Part shown: piece after piece, positions 12,827-24,937 of the stretch
Position numbering within the stretch: the first letter of the stretch is position 1
Layout of the letters: every line of letters begins with the position of its first letter
Assembly (NCBI GenBank): GCA_029216955.1
Contig: JANAVB010012195.1
Span: 1,256,757 to 1,320,756, forward strand
Reading direction: 5' to 3'
Length of the DNA: 64,000 bases
Source: Iris pallida
Lineage: Eukaryota; Streptophyta; Magnoliopsida; Asparagales; Iridaceae
Program-made: the position numbers and the translations under genes
The notes under the pieces: generated by a model
The model's input: the letters and a program-made list of their open reading frames with translations, nothing else
Databases searched by the model: none
What the model was told of the DNA's origin: nothing

Positions 12827-14095
12827 ATGGCTCCTCGACCATCTGGCTCGACCGACCCGGTACAATAAATTTTGGCTAAGATAAAAATTCAGCGATAAGA
12901 AGCTGAGGAGTGTAGCCTGGCACAACATGCCCAAATGGAAACTCAACAGAAAGAAGCTGAGGAACTTAGCATTGCCCAGCAGATACAACTGGATGCCTTG
13001 GCCCAACTCGTATCTTCGCTAGCGGGAAAACCTAATACCACCGCAGCGAACAATCCAACTGGCACTTCTGAGATTAGGCCTGTAGATGGTGACGAGCCCC
13101 AGCAGGCACACATGCACTCTTTCTTTAGGCCAAAGGACTTCTTGGACACGAAAGCTCCATAATTTGAGGGCTGGACATCACCAGATAAGGTGATGGACTG
13201 GATCGATAAAATGGAGCGTCTGTTCACGTTCATAGGAGTTCTAAGTAGCAAGAAGGTAGGATGTGCCACTCTGTAACCAAGATTGCAAGAAAAATATTGG
13301 TGGAATGCAAAGAAGCCGGAACTGCTCGCAACTGCTAGGGGTGGAAAGATTTTTTGGACCTCGTTCAAGAAAGCATTTTTGGAGCAGTACCTCCCTCCTG
13401 CCATCAGTCAAAAGATGATGGACGAATTTATGTCACTGAAACAGGAGAGCACATCTGTGGAAGAATATGAGTCAGAATTTGCCAAACTGGCCAAGTTTTC
13501 TAGTATAATGATACCAACTGAGAAGGCTCGCATGAACCGATTCATTCAAGGCCTGAATGATAACATTCAAGAGAGTGTTCTAAATCGGGAGTGTGATTCA
13601 TATACCAAGGCCTTTAAGGTGGCAGTACAAATAGAGCAATTTAGCCTGAGGAGGACATTAATAAAAGTTTAGACCGGCTGTAATCAATCGGCAAAGAGGT
13701 ACTCTGATGGGAAGAAAAAGGCTGATGGGGAACTCCAAAATGAAACAGTGTGTACCCACTGCGATTGACGAAGGCATGCTAAAGAAGACTGTCGCTATAC
13801 GAATGGACTGGAATACTGCTACTGTGGCAAATGTGGGCACACCAAACAAGATTGTCGTGCTGCTAACAATGCTTGCTTCGGTTGTGGCCAACTGGGTCAC
13901 GCTGTCAGAAACTGTCCGAAAAGGGAAAATACGGCACAAAACTGTAACGATGATGTGGAGCATTGGCAGTTACGAGACCTATCGCCGATTCGAGACAATC
14001 TGCACAATCAGTAGCTACGGAAGGCTCGTGTTTTCAATTTGGCGACCTTACTTGATCTGAAATACGATATTGATGGAGGTGAGCTTGTTTCTTAA
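12827..14095 (+). pseudogene. gag: Gypsy gag with three zinc-knuckle positions, nonsense-interrupted
   Basis: From the ATG at 12827 to the TAA at 14093-14095 one reading frame is kept for 1269 bases, broken only by in-frame stop codons (for example 13160-13162 and 13274-13276, plus others near 12866, 13670, 13765 and 14010). The middle (about 13165-13650) is a retrotransposon-gag capsid domain with the pattern FEGW..WI.KME and LEQYLP. It is followed by three zinc-knuckle-like motifs: CTHC...H....C (about 13750-13795, containing a stop), an atypically spaced CYCGKCGHTKQDC, and a standard CFGCGQLGHAVRNC (about 13879-13920). Gag forms the virus-like particle and binds element RNA. No frameshifts are seen, unlike the other pseudogenes here. 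Nothing after the knuckles looks like protease. Confidence 0.8.
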
Positions 14096-14131
14096 GTTTT
14101 GAAGATAAAACTTTTTCTCAGTGGGTTATTA

Positions 14132-15614
14132 TGTAGTGTCCCGCTCTTCGCGGTCCACTTTGTAATACCCACGGCTTACTGACTCAATCTTGAACTGAGT
14201 ACTTGGGGAAACCTTAACCGGTATCGATTGATCACGATGCAATGAACCTTTCCAACTAATGGATGGGCTTCTATTGAAATGAGTCCAATAGTTTTGTTGG
14301 ATGTTTTCTTTCGTTGCTTGGTTTTGATGAATAAGTTTTCGTCTTGGTTTTCGATGATTAGTTTTCATTGTTCGCTTTCATCGCATTGCGCATTCATTCC
14401 GAATTTTAAGAAAAAGAGACCAAAATATGCTAATCAAATGTTGGTGCCAATATAGAACGCTTAGGAGGATATGAACGGCGCATGAAGTCCCTCGTTCTCT
14501 CGAATAAGATTCAATCTCGGTGAGTTGTTTTGACCGGGCTAACATTTATCTACACGCCCTAATAAAAATGATCTCTAATCTACTATTTTGTTGCGTCACT
14601 CTGATCAACGATACCATAATAACAAACGATAAGAGAAGATAAATGAATTGAATCGAATGCTTGATCATGTGCTGCTAAACATATGTTTCATATGAATGAT
14701 CATCTTCTCTGTTGCTAGTATGCTTTAAAAAATATAGACATGTACAGACGGACTTGTACACTTTAAGATGAATAAGAGAAAAGGCACGAAATGAATGTGT
14801 CGTACATCTGTGCATAAATCTAAATCTGTTTTGTCTGATAGAACTGCTAGAGTAGGCATTTGTCTCGGACAACTTGTGCACAAGGTAAAATTTATCTCTC
14901 GGGTGGATTCTTGGGGCACCTCGAACCACACGACCTAGGAGAGATTAAGAGCCCCATGGAGAAAATGGGTGCCGGTATCTGAGTCCTTAGCGACGAGCTG
15001 AACGAAAGAGTCACAGCGACTAATCATAGAAATATCCATGGACCATCATGTAGATAGGCCACATATATGATCTGAATTATGAACTTTAATATCTGCAAGA
15101 ATGAAACATAAGCTATTCGTTATGAAAATTGTGCTAACCATGTCTCGTGCATGGATGACCGTCGGGGATGGATAAGATTTATTTTGCAAGTATTTTTTAC
15201 TGCTATATATCTTATGAATTGTTAAAAAGAACCTAGAGTAGTAGAAAGATCACTAGTAAAAATGTTAGCTCCAAATTGTGGGCCTCATTTTCAGACAGAG
15301 AGAAGACATGGGAATTTTAAGTGAGGTGCTAAATCTCGTCCAGTCCAGTAGAGCTTGTGGATCAACTTGAAATGATTTTTATTTCAAGTCCACTTTACAA
15401 GTTTCTTTTAAAGGTGTTTTATTTTTCATCTATGTAATAAAGAGATATGATGTATGGGTATTGTGGCTATTTTGAAAAGAGTTTCAAAGAGAGATATGTA
15501 AGCAAAACTATAGCATTTTGAGTCTTAAGCTTTGTACTTTACAAACTTATCAAGTTATCAATAAAAGAAGTATTTTTATTTCAAATCTCTGTGTCAAATA
15601 TTCAGTTTTCTGCA
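14132..15614 (+). repeat. 3' LTR of the gag-only element, truncated
   Basis: It starts TGTAGTGTCCCGCTCTTCGC and follows the 5' LTR until about 15614, where the 5' LTR goes on for a further ~150 bases to its CGTGACA end but this copy switches to unrelated sequence. A deletion or recombination removed the terminus. Confidence 0.78.
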
Positions 15615-15615
15615 A

Positions 15616-15807
15616 GTGGAACAACACAAGACTTTGTCATGTCTCTCATCTGCCTCTGCTATACAGAATCATTGTAACATGCTCCATAATAAGAGAGACA
15701 TAAGGAACACCAGGGGCGAGCTGTGATGATGCAGGTAGAGCTGGAGGAGGAGGAGATCTGGAGTAAACCGATGGCTGGGATGCCAACGATCCCGTACCGT
15801 ACACTAT
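15616..15807 (-). pseudogene. Pro/Ala-rich coding remnant, possibly CACTA transposase (right part)
   Basis: On the minus strand it reads GSLASQPSVYSRSPPPPALP and then ASSQLAPGVP, compositionally like the remnant at 10635-10922. It lies between the truncated LTR and the copia LTR. I infer both remnants were one coding end, split by the gag-only element. Family assignment is weak. Confidence 0.3.
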
Positions 15808-16445
15808 TGGAAACGAAGCATGAAAACCATTCCCTAAACCAAAAAGTCCTGCGAGAGAACCGAGCAAAAGCACACAAAACAAAAATGCCAAACACAATCG
15901 CAAACACAAAGATTTTTGATGTAGAAAACCCTTGCGAGAAAAATCATGGGACGATCGGAGTCCAACCCTGAATAACCTCCACTAATGAAATAAAGAGAAT
16001 ACATCCTCTAAAAGCTCCTCCCGATCCAACACGGATCACCACAACTCACTTGAAAGAATTTTTTTTTAATTGCGGACTCCAAAGAACAAGGGATGTCAAA
16101 AAATTATTCGAAGCGATCTCTCTTTCACAATAGTCCTCAATCCTTTCTTTTTTTCTCAAATATTGTAAAATACTATTATTTTCTTTTTTGAGATGTTTTT
16201 CAACTTTCATGCATTAATCTTTTATAAGCCCTTAGTAATTGGAAACTTCCAATATACATCAATCATATATGAAAACTTCCAATATGCATCAATCATATAT
16301 TTAATAAAAATCTAATCATAATTGGCTTGCCATAATTGGAAGTCCAATTATATGAAAAGCTACTATATGAAAGATCCAATCATAAATATATGATCAAACT
16401 AAATATGAAAATCCAATCATATATTTGCTTACCATATATGTTCCA
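15808..16445 (-). repeat. 3' LTR of the Tork-like copia element
   Basis: About 638 bp with short inverted termini TGGAA...TTCCA. On the minus strand a TATA box TATAAAAG is at 16219-16226. Five bases to the left are ACTAT, which would be the target duplication, but the partner site is outside the window. No purine tract is obvious directly next to the LTR, although AAGGAGTGGGTGGGG occurs about 90 bases inward, so the boundary could be off. Confidence 0.6.
16219..16226 (-). promoter_or_regulatory. TATA box of the copia LTR
   Basis: TATAAAAG on the minus strand, inside the LTR, with the orientation needed to drive the minus-strand element. Confidence 0.5.
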
Positions 16446-16579
16446 AAATAGGCGATCGATGCACTCTCCGAGATTTTCTGACACACGGATGGCGCTCGTC
16501 GCACTTCGCGGTATTATCCATATAGGTTGGGAACCCCACCCACTCCTTTCACAACTAGGTGGAGGAACTTGTCATCCCG

Positions 16580-17173
16580 ACGATCCGCCTACAGTACTCA
16601 AACTTTTCCTTTGGTAGAATTTCGTGAGCATGTCTGCTCCATTGTCATCATTATGGACCTTTTCAAGCGTCACGTCCTTCTTCTCAACCATATCCCATAT
16701 CCAATGATACCGAGTCTCAATGGCTTGAGTCGACTATAAAATGTCTGGTTCTTCACAAGGTAAATTGCACTATGACTGTCACAGAGCAAAGTATACTGCT
16801 CTTGCTTTATCCCTACTTTCTACTGCAACTTCTTCATCCATAATAACTCCTTGCAAGCCTCCGTCGCTACAATATACTCTGCCTCTGTTGTCGACAAGGC
16901 AACACACTTCTGCAATCGTGACTGCCACAATACCGATCCACCATCAAACATCATCACATAGTCCAAAGTCGATCGCCTCGTATCTACATCTCCAGTCATA
17001 TCAGCGTCGGTATACCCAACCAGCTTCGGCTCGTCACCACAAAAAAAGTCTCCAATCAGCAGTGCCCTGAAGGTAACATAGAATCCACTTGACCGCACTC
17101 CAATGTACCCTTCCAAGATTGGAAAGATACCTGCTAACTGTGCCAACTACGTGGACGATGTATGGCCTCGTAC
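16580..17173 (-). pseudogene. pol: Copia RNase H domain (end of pol)
   Basis: On the minus strand this encodes the connection and RNase H region of a copia polyprotein: TRPYIVHVVGTVSRYL, YLQGTADW, GYTDADMTGD (catalytic Asp), CVALSTTEAEYI (catalytic Glu region), CDSHSAI (catalytic Asp) and ADMLTK near the C-terminus. RNase H degrades the RNA strand during reverse transcription. At least two frameshifts separate these motifs (near 17140 and 16705). The 5' side is cut at 17173 by the solo LTR; the preceding RT is at 21338-22439. Confidence 0.82.
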
Positions 17174-19563
17174 TGTAATACCCCAGTCCCAAAATACGTA
17201 GGACTAGGATATGTCTACATGTCAGCTACACATCGATAGGACTCCAGCCCAGTTCGAATACATATAAGCTATCTGGTTATTCTAAAATCAACTACATCTC
17301 AATCCACTAAATATCGGTAATAATAACGAATCAAGTGCAGTAAGGCTGATCAGACCATAATACACTGATTCTTGGATAGATAAATATATTAGAGTAGATC
17401 CCCAATAATACATTCATCATGAACAAGCTAAAAGAAAATGAAGCTTGCAAAAGACTAGGCTATAACAACAACTAGAATTAAATATAGGACAAAATCTAAA
17501 TACGAAAGAGAAAGATAAAAACATCAACTAAAAATACTTGCAGACTTGGTGTAGCAACCATCCACCATCAACGTATCATACCTTTATTTAATACCTGGAG
17601 AGATAACCTAGTCCTCAGGGGACTAACAAGACACATAATATACATGCCTGCTGTACAGTAAATAACATACGAAAAAGTAGGAATAAAAAGTAGAGGAAAG
17701 AATAATACATAAAGGAACTCTATAGATGGTGACATGTCATGAGAATATAATATTAATCATGACTATAGGTGCATATGATAAAAACTGTAGCCCGATGAGG
17801 CACTAACAGTTTTGTAACAGGTTCTCTATCGTAGCCCGGGGAGGCACTAACAATAGAGGTATGGCCACGGCTAATAAAATATTCTCTCCTAAGGTACTAG
17901 AAAGTTAACTCTATCTAGTCATGTCCAAGTTAAGTACGGGTCAATAGGTCAAGGGAACATGGCATAGCATAGCTGTACTATCACTAGACATGAACAAGAT
18001 AAGAAAGATAAAAAAAAGTAATATGAAAAATGACTAACAATTTACGTGCACATAAAACTAAAAAATAACCATGACATGAAGCAGGAGAGAAATATGTAAC
18101 CAAGTGAGACATAAAAGAATAGCAGTATAGAAAAACATGTAAATAGTGTAAAATTTGGCAAGGTGTACTTGTCGGGTGTAGCGCGTAGAACCAACAATAA
18201 CTAACCAATCAATGAGCCAAAAAAGTCCAACTCTTGCAAACGACTCCGGATGCTAAAATAGACATCACTTACGTGTTTGTCATAAAAAATATCTAAGTTT
18301 AACTACCTAAAAGTCCAATTCTTGACACAAGAGGCAAAATAGTAATTTTGGATCAAAACGATGTCCGCCGTTGGACCCGTTTTGCACCGAAAAGTATGCC
18401 AGTACCTACGATATCTAAAGTTATCAAACTATATGTTTACGAATCCGGTTTGACGATACAAAAATAGTCGTATGTCCAATGTTGGATTTCGGTGGGTCGT
18501 GCACAAATTTGCCCGTTGGATCGGGTCACAGGTCCGCCAAAATAGCGTTCCGGTCGACCTTCTCAGAATCGGACCAAACTTGGCATACAGGACCAAAAAA
18601 ATAATACGGTCCTGTTGGCATAAGTTTCGTATTGAGATGACGAATGTGCACAAAGTAATTGACTAGTTTACAAAGAGACCGATATGGGATATCTCGATTG
18701 ATACGTCTCGATTTCGTCGCGCACACACAACGAAATCGAGTTCCATCAAATCTCACATGTCTGCAATATCCGTACGCATCTTTTGATGCTTATTGGTTGT
18801 GACCAAGTCGTCCAGTTTGTTCGAATGGATCCCGTATCGGTGAATTTTAAAGTTTTTGAAAACTGTTTTTATGTTTTTATTTTGATTTTCAATCTGATTT
18901 CTATTGCTATCTAAACAACTAGAAATAAAATTAATAATGGGATTTCCATCTCGATTAGGTTGTCTTTGAATTTGTTCTAATGGATTTCTAAAAATCTCAA
19001 TAGATCGAAATAAATTTGCCTTCCAAAACAGGTATTGGGATTGGGTTTTCTGTCCAATTTGGATAGATTTTTGTTGATTTTTCAGGAAAATTTCTGAAAA
19101 ATACAATGAATATTAATCGAATATAATTGAAGGATGTAAAATATGGTAGGGTTGTCTACATTTCTGTTCAAGTGGATCGTGAAATAATCCACTACACATG
19201 ACAATATGTCGCTGCGAAGTTGGGCTTACGACTGTTGCGTTGCTGCTGTGGACAGTGCCTGTGCGCGATTGCAGTGCATTTTCGACGACCAACGGCGGTA
19301 CGAAGTCGTCGGGGTGGCCGCCCAGGTATAGGGGAAGGCCCTGGGGTCGAGTGGATAGGGATTGGTTTAGGGTTTGTGTGCTTTCTTCTTCTTTCTTTTC
19401 CTTTCGGTTTACTTATATGGAACGTTCGGGTCTATAGCTTTTGCTAGACTCGGGTATTCTGTGGGGGTGTATCTCGTGAGAAATTCCTTTGAATTTCTCG
19501 CGAGAATCTTCCTTCTCTTTTTTTTTTCTCCCCATATAATATGTATATTCCTATATACATACC

Positions 19564-20192
<629 letters not shown>

Positions 20193-21337
20193 TCTCTCTT
20201 TATATTCAAATACATATACACATACATCTATTTTTCTATAATAAAATATATGATATTATATAATATAAACAAATATATACTAAATATATAAAACCAAATC
20301 TATTTTTGTGGAGAATATTTTAACACGTATATCTTGTTACTATAAAGACTCTTTATATATATAACAATTAATTAGAAAATATTTATTAGATCCTTAAAAT
20401 AAAGTGTAAACTATATAAATATACATAAAATATCTATGTTTAGGTTTGGATCGGGTAAGGTTCGGGCTAATTAGCACAACTGGATCTCCTATAAAGTCAA
20501 AATCTAATAATTTAAATAATTAAATCATCTATAGGGGTTAGTCACAATTTTGACTGGTTTTCCTAGTAGGGACATTGCTATGGCCAGGCCTTCCTTATCC
20601 TAGCTATTACACTAGTCAAAGCACACGACTACACTACCATGCCAAAATTCCTATCAATATGTGTCTCAAAATTTAACCATGACTAAGGCCACATATATAT
20701 AGTATTAGGCTACTACAAGTATAATCATATATTTATATAAAATTGTATATATATCTATTTGGCCTAAAATAAATTCAAAATAATTCTATTAAGTCATGAC
20801 AACCTAAAGTGGCTCTACCAAGTGAGGTTGGCTAAGTTAGGGTCCAAATATATTTTCTAATCAAATCAAACTCCAAAAGTCAACCCATGAGTCTTTTGTG
20901 CCATTCACAAATAAATAGCACATGGGGACTCGATTGAGTGGCACACCTTTGACATGTGCATCGTAGGCTCAAAATGGGTCAAAATCATATATTGGGTCAA
21001 ATGGTTTTGAACAATGTCGAGTTCCGAACTCACGTTGGAAGTTAGGTCTTAGAATTATGGTAAATAATCTAATGGCCTAAATTGACTCGAAGTTGTGTGA
21101 AGTCAAAAGAATGTTAGGGGACAAGTTTGGGTGGGACATGATATATTAAATTGAAGGTGGACTTGTCTACTTCAAAACTCATGAAGGACGTTCCGAAAGA
21201 TTGGCCTTCTTGTGCTCTAAAAATCAAAGCTACGAAAAAGTATATCTATAGTCATAATTAAGAATAAAATATAATCTAATAAATAGAAATCATACAAAAT
21301 AAATAAAAAATAATTACAAAAAATTAGGGTACTAACA

Positions 21338-22439
21338 TGTACACACCATAGAATACATGTGACTCTCCACAGCTGAAACATATGAAACCCGCTACATATC
21401 TTCCTTCTCGTCCTCGGTAGATGGACACTTCTCCTCAGTGAACTTAAAGTGAGCTGCAAGGGGGTTACTCACTTTCTTCGACCCGTCCATCCCGAAACGC
21501 TGAAGTACCCGGTGAATGTACTTCTTTTGGGACAAATGTAGCATCTTGGACTCTCTCTTTCGGCTGATCTTCATCCCAAGAATAGTATTTGCTGTGCCCA
21601 AATCCTTCATAGAAAAGGCCGTACCCAGTTGGCACTTCAACTCCGCTATCCTAGTGGCATTCCGACCCACCAGTAGCATATCATCAACATAGAGCAGTAA
21701 AATGATAAAATCATCCTCGATAAAGTAGTTAACGAATACACAGTGATCCGATCCGACATCGTCCATGCATAACCATACTCTTCCATAGACGACTCGAACT
21801 TCCTGTACCACTGTCTCGAAGACTGCTCCATACCATACAAGCTCTTCTTCAACCGACAAACCAAGTATGACTTGTCCTTCTCGCAGAATCCCTCTGCCTG
21901 CTCCATGTACAACTCCTCCTCAAGATCACCATGGAGGAATGCCATCTTCACGTCCATCTACTCGATCTCCAAGTCGAAACTGGCTGCCAATGCTAGCACC
22001 ACCCGAATAGACGACTGTTTGACGACTGGCGAAAAGGTCTCATCATAATCTACGTTCTTTTGCTGACCGTAACCTTCAACTACCAGTCTCACTTTGTATC
22101 AAGGGCGAGTAGCATCATCTATCTACTTAACTCTAAATACCCATCGATTTTTCAAAGCCTTCTTGCCATTTGGCAACCGTACCAGATCATAAGTGGAGTT
22201 GGCCTGTAAGGAACTCATCTCTTCCTGCATAGCATCCATCTATTTTTGCCTATATTCGTCGTCTATAGCCTCTACAATACTTTCAGGCACTCTTCTATCA
22301 GGCAATAACACATACTCATCTGGTGAGTATCTCGTAGATGGTCGATGCTCTCTGTCGCTCCTCTTCAACGAAACCACTGGTGCTAGCTGTATATCAGCAA
22401 CCTCCTTTCCTAAAAGAACTACCTCCCTGGTATGCTTAT
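21338..22439 (-). pseudogene. pol: Copia pol: integrase/RT linker and reverse transcriptase
   Basis: On the minus strand the order is: linker with RPSTRYSPDEYVLLPD (about 22330), EAMQ-like MDAMQEEMSSLQ, NRWVFRVK (about 22140), FSPVVKQSSIRVVLALAAS (about 22020), MDVKMAFLHGDLEEELYMEQ (about 21900-21957), KKSLYGMEQSSRQWYRKF (about 21830) and the catalytic LLLYVDDMLLVG (about 21690). It ends with QKKYIHRVLQRF and MVCT at the solo-LTR boundary. RT copies the element RNA to DNA. It has several nonsense codons and at least one frameshift (about 21800). It is truncated at 22439 by the Tat insertion. Confidence 0.87.
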
Positions 22440-24567
22440 TGTATTACCCCGACCCACAAGATGCCTTATGATGGATGGTTGGTTCGATGAAGCCTTGTTG
22501 GACTTAGGAATATGCGAAGATGAAGGCTATGCGATCGAGACAGAATCGTCTTATAAAAGTGAGTAGTGTTGAACCTTTCGAAGATCCTTTAGCTTCACGC
22601 TTAATAAAAGGACTGTATGCTATGTTTACTCGTTGAGTTACTGAATAACATCTTGTATGAAAGTCGAAAAGACAAAAAAGATAATTAATCACATGACCCA
22701 AAAACTATTGCGTATCATTTCATGAATTGTGGGCTTGCGTATTATTGCTATGAAATATATGACAGGTAAAGGAAAAGTCCTAAATACTTGGGCGGTGAGT
22801 ATATCGAGCCTTAGCTCGATGAATAGATGGTAACACGGATAATAAGACCCAAGAACTGGGCAATGAGTATGCATAAATTATGTCCGAATGAACGTATGCT
22901 AAACAGATACTAAGTCCCAATAGTTGGGCGGTAAGTATATTAAGTTTTGCTTGAAAAGATGTACGATATCAAAGATGTGAGGAAGGGCTTAGGTAATCAC
23001 ATTGTATTATCCCATCGACGATGTAGAATGTTGATTACACTAAGACCCTGTATTGGGCATATGATAATGTGAGCGTTGGCTCAAGACAAGATGAAAATAT
23101 GGCAATACGAATTAGAATAATGTCTTATTGAGAAAGTTGGCTTATTTACTTAGTTTTTCTTATCATGCATTATATGTATTCTTCGTAGATAAGTTACATA
23201 TATTTGCATGATCATGGACAACTTGTCAACAAGGTGGTCCCTCGAACGATATTCCAAGGCATTGGAAATCGATTCGTCCTAGGGGAAACCTCGTACTGAA
23301 GTAGTAGTACAGTGCTGAAGAAGTAGCACGGTGATTCGGGAACCTTCCGAACTGGGCTAGCTACCCGCTGCTGAAGGGGAGCCATCTAACCATAAGTCTA
23401 AGATGGCGTGTAGTCAGTGACCTTCATATAGATAGGTCCAATGCTAATGATATTTTATGCAGAAAAAGTAAGTTATTACTCAAACACAGGATGGATGTCA
23501 GCGTTGGTAAGAATCACATGAACGGTGACAATTATATTGAATTATGATATTATTCCTAACAATGTCTTATGCATGCAAGGTAAATATTATAAATGTATAG
23601 GGATAGATATACGACCATGGATAAGAATCACCAAGTGTGATAACTGTATGCTTTACAATATGCTGATAAGAAATAATGCATGCTTTACTTCTGTCGGATA
23701 TGAATATGAACTGCTAATTGACCCTAAGGTAACGAGAAAGACCATTTTTAATAATGTTCTATAACATGATTATTTAGTGTTTGTGGACACACACAAAAAA
23801 GAAGAAAAAATGCTGTCTTTTTTTTATTGGTGCAAGGCACCACAAATCGAGTACGCCTGGGAGATCCTGCGCTGAAGATCTCCGAGTACAAAAAAGTATT
23901 TTGGGGAATGGGACGATGGAGATCGAGCGACAGTTGCTCCTTTACTCCGTTGACACTCCGATTACAAAAGTGGAAGAAAATCTAAAAAAATTGGTAACTC
24001 TTGGCTCACTGGCATGAAGTGCAGCAATTTGGCTCTTGAAAATGCTCTCTATTCTGTGTATTTGAAGAGGGATGAGGCCCCCCTTTTATAGACGTTCTTG
24101 AGCTGGAATGGTGTTATGCGCCCAAATGAGGAAACACGCTGGTTTTTATGTAGGCGCATAGTCCTGCTTTGGGCGCATAGGATGTAGGCGCATATAGGCT
24201 GTGAGATCGTGGGTTGGTCATAGTGTTGACGTAGCCGCATGCTTCGGTGCATGACTGCTCATGGAGACTGACGTGGCTGTGCGCTTCGGTGCACATTTTG
24301 ATCATGGCTTTGACTGAGTCAGGCTTGGGCGCATAGCCATGTCTCAGGCTGTGCGCCCTCCTTTCGGGGGAGCTAGTCTTGGGCGCATGAAGCTTCACTG
24401 ACTGGGCATATGGAGCTATACTTGACTGGGCGCATGGAGCTACACTGGCTTGGGCGCATGGAGCTACACTGACTAGGCGCATGGAGCTATACTGGCTTGG
24501 GCGCATGGAGCTACGCTGACTTGGGCGTATGGGGCTTCATTTGTTGAAATTTTTTTATGCTTCTACA
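22440..24567 (-). repeat. 3' LTR of the Tat element
   Basis: 2128 bp. On the plus strand it runs from TGTATTACCCCGACCC to TTATGCTTCTACA. It directly abuts a polypurine tract at 24568-24580 and the interrupted copia frame at 22439, where the last five copia bases CTTAT would be the target duplication. A minus-strand TATA box is at 24082-24090. The U3 side (right part) holds the GGCGCAT motif array. Confidence 0.82.
24082..24090 (-). promoter_or_regulatory. TATA box of the Tat LTR
   Basis: TATAAAAGG on the minus strand, about 480 bases into the LTR from its U3 edge at 24567, with the motif-rich region upstream of it. Position and strand fit the promoter of the element's genomic RNA. Confidence 0.55.
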
Positions 24568-24580
24568 AGACCCCCTTCAA
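24568..24580 (-). other. Polypurine tract of the Tat element
   Basis: GAAGGGGGTCT on the minus strand directly next to the LTR start TGTAGAAGC, as required for priming of plus-strand DNA. Confidence 0.75.
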
Positions 24581-24929
24581 AATTTTCGATACTTGAACAA
24601 GTTTGAAAAACTTTGAAAGAAGCATGGATCGTCTTCTCGTGATGCAATGGGCACATAACACGGCTCTCTCTTTAGGCGCATAGTGTTTGGCCAACCTGTC
24701 AGGAAGATACGACTGTTGAGATTTTCCTTAAAATTCGAACTGACAGATTCATCGAAATAGAATTTGAAGCGATCCATTCTTCATACGTCGTCCACGTCAG
24801 CAAGGGACAGTCGCATCGTGTGCAGAAAGCTGATTCTTCACATGGGTGCATAGGCCGTTGTGGGCACATACAACGCAATGGGCACATGGGCGCATACAAT
24901 AAGTGGGGGCATAGGAAGTAACCCGTACC

Positions 24930-24937
24930 TATAAATA
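24930..24937 (+). promoter_or_regulatory. TATA box of the antisense gene
   Basis: TATAAATA followed by GGCC, on the plus strand, 83 bases before the ATG at 25020. Transcription would start around 24960-24970. It lies outside the LTR in the internal region and points away from it, so it is an independent promoter for the antisense gene. Confidence 0.6.

Larger units (their letters stand above)
10923..15614 (+). mobile_element. Gag-only gypsy LTR retrotransposon (TR-GAG-like)
   Basis: Two similar LTRs (10923-12649 and 14132-15614) enclose only 1.48 kb. The 5' LTR starts TGTAATGTCCCGCTCTTCGC and ends GGGGCGTGACA, three bases before a tRNA-Met primer-binding site. The interior encodes a gag protein with zinc knuckles but no protease, reverse transcriptase or integrase. 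The second LTR loses similarity at about 15614, before its expected end, so the right terminus and target duplication are missing. The LTR ends and gag type point to a chromovirus (Tekay-like) relative. Replication would need proteins from another element. Confidence 0.8.

Noticed and set aside
15646..15909. 87-codon minus-strand frame taken as a whole gene
   Set aside because: It starts in the copia LTR and ends in the flanking remnant, so it straddles an element boundary at 15808.
24114..24506. 130-codon minus-strand frame with APCAQ/APYAQ repeats
   Set aside because: It is the translation of the GGCGCAT minisatellite inside the Tat LTR, upstream of its TATA box.
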